From positions 372,001 to 436,000 of the forward strand of contig MKVK01000014.1 in assembly GCA_001898825.1 (NCBI GenBank): a stretch of DNA of 64,000 bases. Direction: 5' to 3'. The DNA is from Magnetospirillum sp. 64-120 (lineage in GTDB: Bacteria; Pseudomonadota; Alphaproteobacteria; Rhodospirillales; Magnetospirillaceae). The notes under the pieces are model-generated. The model saw only the letters and a list, made by a program, of their open reading frames with translations. It was not told the origin of the DNA and ran no database searches. A program made the translations under genes and the position numbers. Below are positions 17,462-25,152 of this stretch, in pieces; the stretch's first letter is position 1; each line of letters begins with the position of its first letter.

Positions 17462-17740
17462 ATGAATAAGGCTGATCTGGTTTCGCGCGTTGCCGAACTC
17501 TCGGGCCTCACCAAGGCTGATTCCGAAAAGGCCGTCGACGGCGTGTTCGAAGCGATCACCGCGGCCCTGAAGGGCGGCGATGAAGTCCGTCTGGTTGGCT
17601 TCGGCTCCTTCTCGGTCGCCACTCGCGCCGCCTCGGAAGGCCGCAACCCGCGCACCGGCGAAAAGATTCAGATCCCTGCCTCGAAGCAGCCGAAGTTCTC
17701 GGCCGGCAAGGGCCTGAAGGAAGCCGTCAACGGCAAGTAA
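17462..17740 (+). CDS. hup: DNA-binding protein HU
   Basis: This 92-residue histone-like protein binds and bends DNA as a dimer. It has the N-terminal helices MNKADLVSRVAELSGLTKADSEKAVDGV (split here by residues 1-28), the VGFGSFSVATRAA saddle, the DNA-binding arm with GRNPRTGEKIQIPA, and the C-terminal PKFSAGKGLKEAV helix. AGGGGAA lies upstream of the ATG. A strong intrinsic terminator follows at 17763, so the gene is probably transcribed alone. Codon use is strongly biased, as expected for an abundant protein. Confidence 0.97.
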   Translation: MNKADLVSRVAELSGLTKADSEKAVDGVFEAITAALKGGDEVRLVGFGSFSVATRAASEGRNPRTGEKIQIPASKQPKFSAGKGLKEAVNGK

Positions 17741-17762
17741 AATCGGGTTTTCCCGGTTTTCG

Positions 17763-17792
17763 CCCCCCGGTCCCTGGACCGGGGGGTTTTTA
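17763..17792 (+). terminator. Intrinsic terminator of hup
   Basis: A perfect 11-bp stem (CCCCCCGGTCC, two-base loop, GGACCGGGGGG) is followed directly by TTTTTATTT. Confidence 0.9.
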
Positions 17793-17961
17793 TTTGCCCG
17801 CACTTTATTTGCGCCGCACCATTGCACCGACGCCAGCCCCCACCATCTGGTGGTTAAGGAAAACCCACGGGCCAGCGCTTGACGCCCTGCCCGCTCCTTC
17901 CTAGAGTGAACCCAACAGCGGCCCCAGGCCCCAAGATGCAAACGACGCAAGGATGACGGTG

Positions 17962-18276
17962 ATGAAGAACGTGACTGACCAGAGCTTCGAAGCCGATGTG
18001 CTGAAGGCCGCCGGCCCGGTGCTGGTGGACTTCTGGGCCGAATGGTGCGGCCCCTGCCGCCAGATCGCCCCGGCCCTGGAAGACGTGGCCAAGGACATGG
18101 AAGGCAAGCTTACCGTCGTCAAGATCAACATCGACGAAAACCCCGGCACGCCGGGCAAGTACGGCGTGCGCGGCATCCCCACCCTGATGATCTTCAAGGG
18201 TGGTCAGGTGGCGGCCACCAAGATCGGCGCCCTGCCCAAGAGCAAGCTGGTGGAATGGGTGCAGTCCAGCCTGTAA
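17962..18276 (+). CDS. trxA: Thioredoxin
   Basis: This 104-residue thioredoxin reduces protein disulfides in the cytoplasm. The redox motif WCGPC is at residues 28-32, with Asp23 buried nearby in LVDFWAEWC and the cis-proline in [10 protein letters not shown] chose the ATG at 17962 because AAGGA (17949-17953) is eight bases upstream; an in-frame ATG at 17953 overlaps that site. The gene is followed by its own terminator and appears monocistronic. Confidence 0.96.
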   Translation: MKNVTDQSFEADVLKAAGPVLVDFWAEWCGPCRQIAPALEDVAKDMEGKLTVVKINIDENPGTPGKYGVRGIPTLMIFKGGQVAATKIGALPKSKLVEWVQSSL

Positions 18277-18300
18277 GGCCGGACAAGCCAACCAACGATC

Positions 18301-18334
18301 AGGCCCCGTCCCCCGTGGATGGGGCCTTTTTGTT
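18301..18334 (+). terminator. Intrinsic terminator of trxA
   Basis: AGGCCCC and GGGGCCT arms around a 13-base loop are followed by TTTTTGTTTT. Confidence 0.85.
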
Positions 18335-18352
18335 TTCGCCGTCGGTGCCCAG

Positions 18353-18446
18353 AAAAAAAGGGCGAGCTCGCCGCTCGCCCTGAAGTCTTGAGGAGGAGAT
18401 ACGCTTTGCGATCGATCTCCCGCCGGTCGTCTCGGGACGCCGGCTG
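18353..18446 (-). ncRNA. Candidate small RNA with anti-Shine-Dalgarno motif
   Basis: On the minus strand a TTCCAA-N18-TATAGT promoter-like pair (18482-18453) precedes about 94 bases that fold into three hairpins. The first has GCCGGCGTC arms with a CCGA loop and one bulge. The second pairs GGAGAT with ATCTCC (18420-18395) and is followed by CTCCTC. The third has GGGCGAG/CTCGCCC arms (18380-18360) ending in seven T residues. The segment ATCTCCTCCTC is complementary to ribosome binding sites. Alphaproteobacteria are known to have small RNAs with CCUCC-type motifs. No open reading frame explains it. Confidence 0.55.
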
Positions 18447-18512
18447 GGGCGCACTATAGCCGCAAATGCCTACCCTTTGGAATAGCCTTGTCAGCAATGG
18501 GATATTTTTTCC

Positions 18513-19112
18513 ATGAAACGCGATTACCCCGCAACCAGCAGAAACAAAGGCCCTATCCTTGACGTTTTAAGGCGCTGGCTACCACCCGAAGGGGTGGTTC
18601 TGGAAATCGCATCGGGTAGTGGTCAGCACGCCAGCTGGTTCGCCAGCCAGATGCCCGGCCTGACATGGCAGCCCAGCGACGCCGACGCCGCCTGCCTGCC
18701 TTCCATCGATGCCTGGGGACAAGAATCAGACGCCGCCCACCGCATCCGCCCGGCCCTGCACCTGGATGTCGCCGCCCTGCCCTGGCCGCTTCAGCCGGTG
18801 GATGCGGTGTTCTGCGCCAACATGATCCACATCGCGCCTTGGACCGCCGCCCAAGCCCTGGCGCAAGGCGCCGGGCTGGCATTGCGCGCCCAGGGCCTGC
18901 TGGTGCTCTATGGCCCCTTTAAGATCGACGGCCGCCACACCGCGCCATCCAACCAGGACTTCGACGACGACCTGCGCCGAAGGAATCCCTTGTGGGGGGT
19001 GCGCGATCTGGCCGACTTCGGTGCCTTGGCCCAACAGGCCGGTCTGGACCACGTGGAAACCGTGCCCATGCCGGCCAACAACCTGTGTGTCATCTGGCGC
19101 AAGCGCCCTTGA
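18513..19112 (+). CDS. SAM-dependent methyltransferase-like protein, DUF938 family
   Basis: This 199-residue protein matches the DUF938 family, a class I methyltransferase fold of unknown substrate. The family N-terminus is RDYPATSRNKGPILDVL. The SAM-binding motif EIASGSGQHASWFA lies near residue 31, and the family segments FCANMIHIAPW and LYGPFKIDGRHTAPSNQDFD follow. The overlapping stop and the TTGACA promoter of the next gene lie at 19109-19114. No partner gene suggests the substrate. Confidence 0.85.
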   Translation: MKRDYPATSRNKGPILDVLRRWLPPEGVVLEIASGSGQHASWFASQMPGLTWQPSDADAACLPSIDAWGQESDAAHRIRPALHLDVAALPWPLQPVDAVFCANMIHIAPWTAAQALAQGAGLALRAQGLLVLYGPFKIDGRHTAPSNQDFDDDLRRRNPLWGVRDLADFGALAQQAGLDHVETVPMPANNLCVIWRKRP

Positions 19113-19137
19113 CATATAGAACAAGTACGGTTACATA
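19109..19137 (+). promoter_or_regulatory. Promoter of the Rrf2 regulator with embedded operator half-site
   Basis: TTGACA (19109-19114), 17 bases, then TACATA (19132-19137) form a good promoter that begins in the stop codon of the upstream gene. The sequence GTTACAT (19130-19136) overlaps the -10 box and is the reverse complement of ATGTAAC found before the flavodoxin-like gene. This is consistent with autoregulation. Confidence 0.55.
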
Positions 19138-19143
19138 TCTCCC

Positions 19144-19563
19144 ATGAGCCAAAGCTGCCGCTTCACCGTCGCCGTCCACACCTGCACCCTGTTGGGACTG
19201 GAAACCGGACATGTGGTGACCTCGGAATGGATCGCCGGAAGTGTCAACACCAACCCGGTGGTGATCCGGCGGATTTTGTCGGCCTTGAACAAGGCTGGGC
19301 TGGTCTGTTCCATCCGCGGCAGCAACGGCGGCTCGACCCTGGCCAAGAAGGCCGAGGACATCACGCTTTTGGATATCAAACGGGCCGTGGATTCCGACGA
19401 TCCGGTGCCGCTTTACAACCAGCCGCCCAACGAGAAATGCCCGGTGGCGCGCTCCATGCAGCCGGTGCTGCGCCGGGTCATCGAACGGGCCGAAGCGGCA
19501 CGAGAGGCGGTTCTGTCCACCACCTCGTTGGCGGAGGTCATCGCCGCCATTCCCAAGGTCTGA
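19144..19563 (+). CDS. Rrf2 family transcriptional regulator
   Basis: This 139-residue protein has the Rrf2 winged-helix domain: RFTVAVHTCTLLGL, VTSEWIAGSVNTNPVVIRRILSALNKAGLVCS, and the wing IRGSNGGSTLAKKAEDITLLDIKRAV. The C-terminal part has one cysteine in NEKCPVARSM, fewer than the three used by IscR or NsrR to hold an Fe-S cluster, so it resembles the YwnA-like branch. It sits just before a flavodoxin-like gene that has similar half-sites in its promoter, and it probably controls that gene and itself. Confidence 0.88.
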   Translation: MSQSCRFTVAVHTCTLLGLETGHVVTSEWIAGSVNTNPVVIRRILSALNKAGLVCSIRGSNGGSTLAKKAEDITLLDIKRAVDSDDPVPLYNQPPNEKCPVARSMQPVLRRVIERAEAAREAVLSTTSLAEVIAAIPKV

Positions 19564-19578
19564 TTTTTTTGCCCCTTT

Positions 19579-19603
19579 ATGTAACAGTAACTACTACAGT
19601 AAC
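19579..19603 (+). promoter_or_regulatory. Probable Rrf2 operator before the flavodoxin-like gene
   Basis: ATGTAAC (19579-19585) overlaps CAGTAAC (19585-19591), and a second CAGTAAC follows at 19597-19603. The repeats sit directly upstream of the AAGGAG ribosome binding site. The reverse complement GTTACAT occurs in the promoter of the adjacent Rrf2 gene. Confidence 0.5.
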
Positions 19604-19615
19604 AAGGAGTTCACC

Positions 19616-20182
19616 ATGTCTTCCATCGCCATCGTCTACCATTCCGGTTTCGGCCACACCGCCGTGGTCGCCCAGGCCGTCGCCAGCGGCGTCGCCCAGG
19701 TGGCCGGCGCCACCGCCCATCTGATCCCCATCGACGAATTCGAGGCCAAGCAATCGGTGGTCGATCAGGCCGACGCGGTGATCTTCGGCTCGCCCACCTA
19801 TATGGGCGCCGTCTCGGGACCGTTCAAAACCTTCATGGACAGCACGTCGAAGATTTGGTACGGCCGTGGCTGGCAGGACAAGCTGGCCGCCGGCTTCACC
19901 GTTTCGGCCAGCCAAAGCGGCGACAAGCTGGCGACGCTGAACCAGTTGGCCATCTTCGCCGCCCAGCACGGCATGATCTGGGTGGGGCTGCACCTGCTGC
20001 CCGGCAACAACAATTCCAACGGCAGCGTCGACGATCTGAACCGCCTGGGCAGCTTTCTGGGCGCCATGGCCCAGGCCAATGCCGACCAAGGCGCCGAAGT
20101 GACGCCCCCGGACAGCGACCGCAAGACCGCCGCCGCCCTGGGCAAGCGCGTCGCCGAAGCCGCCGCCCGCTGGGCCAAGTAA
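19616..20182 (+). CDS. Flavodoxin-like NAD(P)H:quinone oxidoreductase (WrbA-like)
   Basis: This 188-residue protein has a flavodoxin fold. The FMN phosphate loop is VYHSGFGHTAVVAQAV near residues 7-22, the second FMN loop is FGSPTYMGAVSGPFKTFMD near residue 60, and SASQSGDKLATL forms a third contact region. WrbA-type enzymes reduce quinones by two electrons and protect against redox stress; the exact substrate here is unknown. AAGGAG lies seven bases before the ATG. Its promoter region holds repeats shared with the upstream Rrf2 regulator. Confidence 0.85.
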   Translation: MSSIAIVYHSGFGHTAVVAQAVASGVAQVAGATAHLIPIDEFEAKQSVVDQADAVIFGSPTYMGAVSGPFKTFMDSTSKIWYGRGWQDKLAAGFTVSASQSGDKLATLNQLAIFAAQHGMIWVGLHLLPGNNNSNGSVDDLNRLGSFLGAMAQANADQGAEVTPPDSDRKTAAALGKRVAEAAARWAK

Positions 20183-20220
20183 ACAAAAACCCCGCCCGGT
20201 CGCCCGGGCGGGGTTGCGTT
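20183..20220. terminator. Bidirectional terminator between flavodoxin-like gene and phaB
   Basis: The hairpin ACCCCGCCCGG / CCGGGCGGGGT lies between convergent genes. On the minus strand it is followed by TTTTTGTTT, so it is strongest for phaB. Confidence 0.85.
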
Positions 20221-20237
20221 TTCCGTTCCCGGAAAAC

Positions 20238-20960
20238 TTAGTACATGTGCTGACCGCCATTGATCGACAGGGTCGAGCCGGTGATGAAATCGGCGTTGTC
20301 GGCGATCAGGAACATCACACCGCGGGCGATGTCGTCGGCGCGGCCCAGACGGCCCACCGGGATCTTGGCGATGATCTTTTCCAGAACCGCCGGCGGCACG
20401 GCGCGGACCATGTCGGTGTCCACATAACCGGGAGCGATGGCGTTGACGGTGATGTTCTTGGCCGCGCCTTCCTGGGCCAAGGCCTTGGTGAAGCCGTGGA
20501 TACCCGACTTGGCGGCGGCATAGTTCACCTGACCGTACTGACCGGCCTGACCGTTGATCGAGCCGATATTGACGATACGGCCGAAGCCACGCTCGCGCAT
20601 GGAATCGATGGTCAGACGCGCCAGGTTGAAGCAGCTGGTCAGGTTGGTGTGAATGACTTCTTCCCACATCTGATAGGTCATACGATGCAGGGTGGCGTCA
20701 CGGGTGATGCCGGCATTGTTCACCACGATTTCGATCGGGCCCAGGTCCTGGGTGATCTTGGCCACAGCGGCTTCGCACTGCGCCCAATTGCCGACGTCCC
20801 ACTTATAGGCGGGAATGCCGGTTTCTTCGGTGAACTTGGTGGCCGCTTCGACATTACCGCCGTAATTGGCGGCAACGCGATAACCGGCGGCCTTCAGGGT
20901 TTCGGAAATGCAACGGCCGATACCGCGAGTACCACCGGTAACAAGTGCAACACGCCCCAT
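20238..20960 (-). CDS. phaB: Acetoacetyl-CoA reductase (NADPH)
   Basis: PhaB reduces acetoacetyl-CoA to (R)-3-hydroxybutyryl-CoA for PHB synthesis. The 240-residue short-chain dehydrogenase has the cofactor motif VTGGTRGIGRCI at residues ~6-17, NNAGITRDATLHRM, and the catalytic serine and YAAAK in NIGSINGQAGQYGQVNYAAAKSG. The C-terminal IAPGYVDTDMVRAVP is typical of PhaB. It lies 133 bases downstream of phaA on the same strand and ends at a strong terminator. Confidence 0.96.
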   Translation of the reverse strand: MGRVALVTGGTRGIGRCISETLKAAGYRVAANYGGNVEAATKFTEETGIPAYKWDVGNWAQCEAAVAKITQDLGPIEIVVNNAGITRDATLHRMTYQMWEEVIHTNLTSCFNLARLTIDSMRERGFGRIVNIGSINGQAGQYGQVNYAAAKSGIHGFTKALAQEGAAKNITVNAIAPGYVDTDMVRAVPPAVLEKIIAKIPVGRLGRADDIARGVMFLIADNADFITGSTLSINGGQHMY

Positions 20961-21093
20961 GGTTATCTCCTGTCTCTCTTCGTCTGGCCGGCTTTTGCCG
21001 GCTCTGTCGTTTCCACCCGTGTTCTAGAAGGGGAGCCGCCGGGCGGGTCGCGGCTCCCCGATTGTCAGCCGGCCGAAACCAGCCTGGGTAAAA

Positions 21094-22266
21094 TCAGCGC
21101 TCGATGCACATGGCGATGCCCATGCCGCCGCCGATGCACAAGGTGGCCAGGCCCTTCTTGCTGTCGCGCTTGATCATTTCGTGGATCAGCGAGACCAGGA
21201 TACGGCAGCCCGAGGCGCCGATGGGATGGCCGATGGCGATGGCGCCGCCATTGACGTTGACCTTGCTGGTGTCCCAGCCCATGCCCTTGTTGACGGCGAT
21301 GGCCTGCGAGGCGAAGGCTTCGTTGGCTTCGACCAGGTCCAGCTGTTCATGGGTCCAACCGGCCTTTTCCAGGGCCAGCTTCGACGCCGGGATCGGGCCG
21401 CAGCCCATGATCTTGGGATCGACGCCGGCGGTGGCCCAGCTCTTGATCTTGGCCAAGGGCTTCAGGCCGCGCTTGGCGGCTTCGTCGGCGGTCATCAGCA
21501 GAACGGCGGCGCCGCCGTCGTTGATGCCCGAAGCGTTGCCGGCGGTCACCGTGCCGGCCTTGTCGAAGGCCGGACGCAGCTTGGCCATGGCGTCGAGGGT
21601 CGCACCGAAACGGACATATTCGTCGGTGTCGAACAGCTTTTCTTCCTTCTTGACGACGATCTTCACCGGGACGATTTCGTCCTTGAAGCGGCCGGACTTG
21701 ACGGCAGCTTCCGCCTTCTGCTGCGAGGCGACAGCGAATTCGTCCTGTTCTTCACGGGTGATGCCGTATTCCTTGGCCACGTTCTCGGCGGTCACGCCCA
21801 TGTGGTAGGCGTTGAACACGTCGGTCAGGCCGTCGTTGATCATGGTGTCGACGAAGCCCATCGGGCCCATCTTGACGCCGCCGCGCAAATATCCGGCATG
21901 CTGCGAGTTGGTCATGCTTTCATGGCCGCCGGCCACCACCACCTTGGCGTCGCCGGCCAGCAGCGACTGCATGCCCAAAGCCACGGCGCGCAGGCCCGAG
22001 CCGCACACCTGGTTGATGGTCAAGGCGGTGGATTCCACCGGCAAGCCGGCCTTCAGCGCCGCCTGACGGGCGGTGTTCATGCCGTTGCCGGCGGACAGGA
22101 TGTGACCCATGATCACGTCGGTGACGTCGGCGGCCGGAACATTGGCGCGGGCCAGGACCTCACGGATCACGATCTCGCCCAGCTGCGCAGCCTGGTAGCT
22201 GGAAAGCGAGCCGCTGAACGACCCCACGGGGGTACGGGCGGCAGAGACGATAACGATATCGGTCAT
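21094..22266 (-). CDS. phaA: Acetyl-CoA acetyltransferase (beta-ketothiolase)
   Basis: PhaA condenses two acetyl-CoA to acetoacetyl-CoA, the first step of PHB synthesis. The protein has 390 residues. The nucleophile is Cys88 in NQVCGSGLRAVALG; the C-terminal catalytic residues lie in NVNGGAIAIGHPIGASG and CIGGGMGIAM. I chose the ATG at 22266 (MTDIVIVSAARTPVG), eight bases after AAGGAG; a longer frame from 22332 has no ribosome binding site. It is followed by phaB. The phaC gene begins a separate unit upstream. Confidence 0.97.
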   Translation of the reverse strand: MTDIVIVSAARTPVGSFSGSLSSYQAAQLGEIVIREVLARANVPAADVTDVIMGHILSAGNGMNTARQAALKAGLPVESTALTINQVCGSGLRAVALGMQSLLAGDAKVVVAGGHESMTNSQHAGYLRGGVKMGPMGFVDTMINDGLTDVFNAYHMGVTAENVAKEYGITREEQDEFAVASQQKAEAAVKSGRFKDEIVPVKIVVKKEEKLFDTDEYVRFGATLDAMAKLRPAFDKAGTVTAGNASGINDGGAAVLLMTADEAAKRGLKPLAKIKSWATAGVDPKIMGCGPIPASKLALEKAGWTHEQLDLVEANEAFASQAIAVNKGMGWDTSKVNVNGGAIAIGHPIGASGCRILVSLIHEMIKRDSKKGLATLCIGGGMGIAMCIER

Positions 22267-22369
22267 GACAGGCTGCTCCTTTAGATGGACACAATTGGTC
22301 GTTGCCAGGGTTATTTTTAAAATAATCTTCAAGTTTCATAGTACGGCGGCGCACCATCGCGCAACCGAT

Positions 22370-23638
22370 TCATTGCAACAGGGAACGTTTCAACCATCGC
22401 GCCAGGGGGGTGTAGACCTCGGTCCCGGCCCTGGCCGACAACAGCATACCCACATGCCCCCCGCGCACAATCATGGTTTTCGATCCCGTAATGGCTGCGG
22501 CCAGGGGGGCGGCCGAATCAGGCGGCACGATGCGGTCGCGTTCCGGGATGATGGCCAAGGCGGGCAAGCGCAGTTGCGTCGGATCGACAACACGGCCGTC
22601 CACTTTCCAGCGGCCCAGATGGGTGTCGTTGTCGCCGTACCAGCCGATCAGGCATTCCAGGGCCACCGGCCCGGCCAGTTCCACCCCGTCATTGGCCCAG
22701 TCTTCCAGGGCGACGAAGTCCCGCGCCCGGGCCGAACGGCGTTTGAGGCGGGTGAAGGCGGCGAATTTCTTGGCGGTCAGACCAGGGTCCAGCGAGGCGA
22801 ACAACGCCTGCAGGATGTCCACAGGCATGGCGCCCACATTGTCCACCAGGGCGTTCAGACTGGGCGACAGGGCGCGCAACAGCTTGCCGTGCGCTTCGCG
22901 GCCGGCGTGGAAATTCCACGGCGTCGCCAGCAGGGCCAGCCCCTTGACGTGTTCCTGACGGCGCAGCGCCAGCCCCAAGGCCAGGTCGCCGCCCATGCAA
23001 TAGCCCACCAGCGCCGGCTTCGCACCGCTGATTTCAATCACCAGATCCAGAACCTGTTCCAGACGTCCGGCGATGTAATCGGTCAGAGTGAAGCCGCGTT
23101 CTTCGCCCCCCGGCGCGTCCCAGTCCACCAAGAAGGGCGACAGCCCCCGCGCCGCCAAGCCGCGCGCCAAGGAGCGCCGCTGGCTAAGATCCAGGATGTA
23201 GGACCGGTTGATCAGCGACGGCACCAGCAGCACCGGCGGCCCGTCGCCGCCCGGCAGACGGTAATCCAACAGGCGGGTGGTTCCCTGGCGCCACAGCACC
23301 GGGACCTCGGGAACGTGACGATGATGCCGATGGGTGCGGTACTGCCCGACACCATCCAGCACCGCTTGGTGGCGCTTCAGCGATTCGGCGGCGATGGCCT
23401 GTTCAAACAGGCTCCACCCGTCGGGTCCGGCGGCGTCCAGGCTTGCCTTCAGATCCGCCGCCCGCGCCGCCAGCCTGGGATTCCAGGGCAGCAATCCGTT
23501 CTTCCAAAGCGGCAATGCGGCGCGCGAGCCCATCAGGGTCGAGACGTGGGCCAGCAGATGCAGCGGCAGCGGTCGCGGCCCCTGACGGATATCCGGGGTC
23601 TGGGGCGGCGTTTGCGCGCGCGCTTGGCGATGGGCCAT
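22370..23638 (-). CDS. phaC: Poly(3-hydroxybutyrate) synthase-like alpha/beta hydrolase
   Basis: This protein of up to 422 residues looks like a short PHA synthase. The nucleophile elbow GYCMGGD (near residue 215) has cysteine rather than serine, as in PHA synthases. The catalytic Asp is in IPERDRIVPP and the His in RGGHVGMLLS. The segment LWRQGTTRLLDYRLPG precedes the core. Its size is close to class III PhaC, which needs a PhaE partner. The start at 23638 has AGG upstream, but the first ~78 codons overlap the PhaE-like frame at 23403-23840, so a later start (ATG at 23533) is possible. Confidence 0.85.
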   Translation of the reverse strand: MAHRQARAQTPPQTPDIRQGPRPLPLHLLAHVSTLMGSRAALPLWKNGLLPWNPRLAARAADLKASLDAAGPDGWSLFEQAIAAESLKRHQAVLDGVGQYRTHRHHRHVPEVPVLWRQGTTRLLDYRLPGGDGPPVLLVPSLINRSYILDLSQRRSLARGLAARGLSPFLVDWDAPGGEERGFTLTDYIAGRLEQVLDLVIEISGAKPALVGYCMGGDLALGLALRRQEHVKGLALLATPWNFHAGREAHGKLLRALSPSLNALVDNVGAMPVDILQALFASLDPGLTAKKFAAFTRLKRRSARARDFVALEDWANDGVELAGPVALECLIGWYGDNDTHLGRWKVDGRVVDPTQLRLPALAIIPERDRIVPPDSAAPLAAAITGSKTMIVRGGHVGMLLSARAGTEVYTPLARWLKRSLLQ

Positions 23639-23840
23639 CAGGAACCTGATCCTCGCTGGCAGAAGCAGCGCCGGCTTTCGCCGCGTGCACGAAAGCGTTC
23701 GCCCCTTCGGTCATGGCGGCGATGCCGCGGGCAAGCGCTTCGGCAAGCGCCGGTTCATTGGCCATGGCCGCCACCTGTTCCTGCCAAAGGTCAAGGTAGC
23801 GGCGCGCAAGCGAATTGAAATCCGGCGGCGCTTCAGACAT
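23403..23840 (-). CDS. PhaE/phasin-like small protein overlapping phaC
   Basis: This ~145-residue frame begins MSEAPPDFNSLARRYLDLWQ, followed by a helix EPALAEALARGIAAM, a low-complexity Ala/Pro linker, and a heptad-like coiled coil LARRIAALEERIAALES near residues 103-119. The pattern resembles the PhaE subunit of class III PHA synthases, which also ends in a coiled coil, or a phasin. The frame overlaps the 5' end of phaC by 236 bp in a different phase, and both frames look protein-like there. AGGAG lies 12 bases before the ATG. An in-frame start further upstream (23882) is possible. No search was run; the assignment is by pattern. Confidence 0.5.
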   Translation of the reverse strand: MSEAPPDFNSLARRYLDLWQEQVAAMANEPALAEALARGIAAMTEGANAFVHAAKAGAASASEDQVPDGPSPSARANAAPDPGYPSGAATAAAASAGPRLDPDGLARRIAALEERIAALESQAGGAGGGSEGKPGRRRTRRVEPV

Positions 23841-23999
23841 GGGAAAAGCATACTCCTGGGGCGGCGCTTTGACCAGCGCCACAAGGGGCGATCATATTGC
23901 AGCGCCGTGAAAAATCACTTGCCATTCTGCGCATTTGCGAAAACTCTGGTAGCATAGAATCAAAATCCAAACGTGCCCAACAGCGGAAGCGAAACCAAG

Positions 24000-24581
24000 A
24001 TGTCCGAGACGAAAACCGCAGCCCAGGCCCCGGTCACCATCAAGAAATACGCCAACCGTCGCCTGTACAACACGGCGACCTCCAGCTACGTGACGCTGGA
24101 CCACTTGGCGCAGATGGTCAAGGACGGCACCGATTTCGTCGTCTACGACGCCAAGTCCGGCGAAGACATCACCCGCTCGGTGCTGACCCAGATCATCGTC
24201 GAAGAAGAATCCAAGGGCGGACAGAACCTGCTGCCCATCGGCTTCCTGCGCCAGCTGATCGGTTTTTACGGCGATTCCCTGGGTGGTCTGGTGCCGCGTT
24301 ATCTGGAACATTCCATGCAAAGCTTCGCCCACAACGAACAGCAGATGCGCCAGATGATGGAAAAGGCGTTGGATGGCCTGTTCCCCTTCAACCAGATGGA
24401 AGAAGTGGGCAAGCAGAACATGGCGTTCTTCGAATCGGCCATGAAGATGTTCACCCCCAATTTCTTCCAAATGGGTGAAGACGGCCTGCCCAAGATGCCG
24501 GGCGCCCCCAGCCTGGAAGAAATGCAGGCGCAGTTGCTGGCGCTGCAGCAGCAGATGCTGTCGATCAACAAGAAGAAGTAA
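24000..24581 (+). CDS. phaR: PHB synthesis repressor PhaR
   Basis: PhaR binds PHB granules and DNA, and represses phasin and pha genes until granules form. The 193-residue protein has the N-terminal PHB_acc_N DNA-binding domain, VTIKKYANRRLYNTATSSYVT (residues ~12-32) followed by LDHLAQMV, and the PHB-binding region with QNLLPIGFLRQLIGFYGDS. The C-terminal tail is glutamine- and methionine-rich (LLALQQQMLSINKKK). I chose the ATG at 24000; a GTG at 23973 is in frame. It is divergent from the phaC unit, the usual alphaproteobacterial arrangement. Confidence 0.95.
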   Translation: MSETKTAAQAPVTIKKYANRRLYNTATSSYVTLDHLAQMVKDGTDFVVYDAKSGEDITRSVLTQIIVEEESKGGQNLLPIGFLRQLIGFYGDSLGGLVPRYLEHSMQSFAHNEQQMRQMMEKALDGLFPFNQMEEVGKQNMAFFESAMKMFTPNFFQMGEDGLPKMPGAPSLEEMQAQLLALQQQMLSINKKK

Positions 24582-24616
24582 GCCGACCTATCGGACACGC
24601 TGAATTTGATCCCATT

Positions 24617-24640
24617 GCCCGCCGCTTGTCGGCGGGCTTA
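24617..24640 (+). terminator. Possible terminator of phaR
   Basis: GCCCGCCG and CGGCGGGC arms with a five-base loop lie 35 bases after the phaR stop. Only TTA follows, so termination would be weak. Confidence 0.35.
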
Positions 24641-24678
24641 TGCTGTGAGATCGCGTGTTCGTCGGCAGGAGCCCGTCC

Positions 24679-25152
24679 GTGGGGGACATGAGCACATCCG
24701 CGCTGGAAAGAAGCGTTGCGCCGTTGCAGATACGGCCCAACGCCAGCGCCGCCGTGCGCCCGGCCGACCCCACCAAGGACCGTTTCCAGGTCGGCGAACG
24801 CAACGTCGGCAAGCGCGACACCGCCAATGTCGAAGCCGAACAGCCGCAAAACACCGCGTTCAGCGTTGATGCCGATGACACTAACACGTCGGTCCCCCAG
24901 GTTACCCAGCGCACAAATCGTGGCGGCTCGGGTTTGTTGGGGGCTTTCACCAATTTCCTGGCCAAGATCTTCACGCAAGGCGACACCGGCGCCGACAGCG
25001 CCGTCTCGACCCGGTTGAACGGCATCGGCGCCTATGGCCGCGCCAACGCCCAGACCCCCGCCGCCAATCCGTTCAGCGGATATGGCAATGACGTCCAAGC
25101 CCCGGGCCTGCCCCGGCTGGCGTCGGGCCGAGTGCTCGACCTGAGCATTTAG
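24679..25152 (+). CDS. Small protein of unknown function
   Basis: I do not recognise this ~157-residue protein. It is rich in Asn, Gln, Thr and Ala, has no signal peptide, and contains one amphipathic hydrophobic stretch GGSGLLGAFTNFLAKIFTQG in the middle. The ends look disordered. The GTG at 24679 has AGGAG seven bases upstream; an ATG at 24688 is in frame. Base composition matches the neighbours. It lies downstream of phaR but is separated from it by a hairpin, so a link to PHB granules is only a possibility. Confidence 0.5.
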   Translation: MGDMSTSALERSVAPLQIRPNASAAVRPADPTKDRFQVGERNVGKRDTANVEAEQPQNTAFSVDADDTNTSVPQVTQRTNRGGSGLLGAFTNFLAKIFTQGDTGADSAVSTRLNGIGAYGRANAQTPAANPFSGYGNDVQAPGLPRLASGRVLDLSI

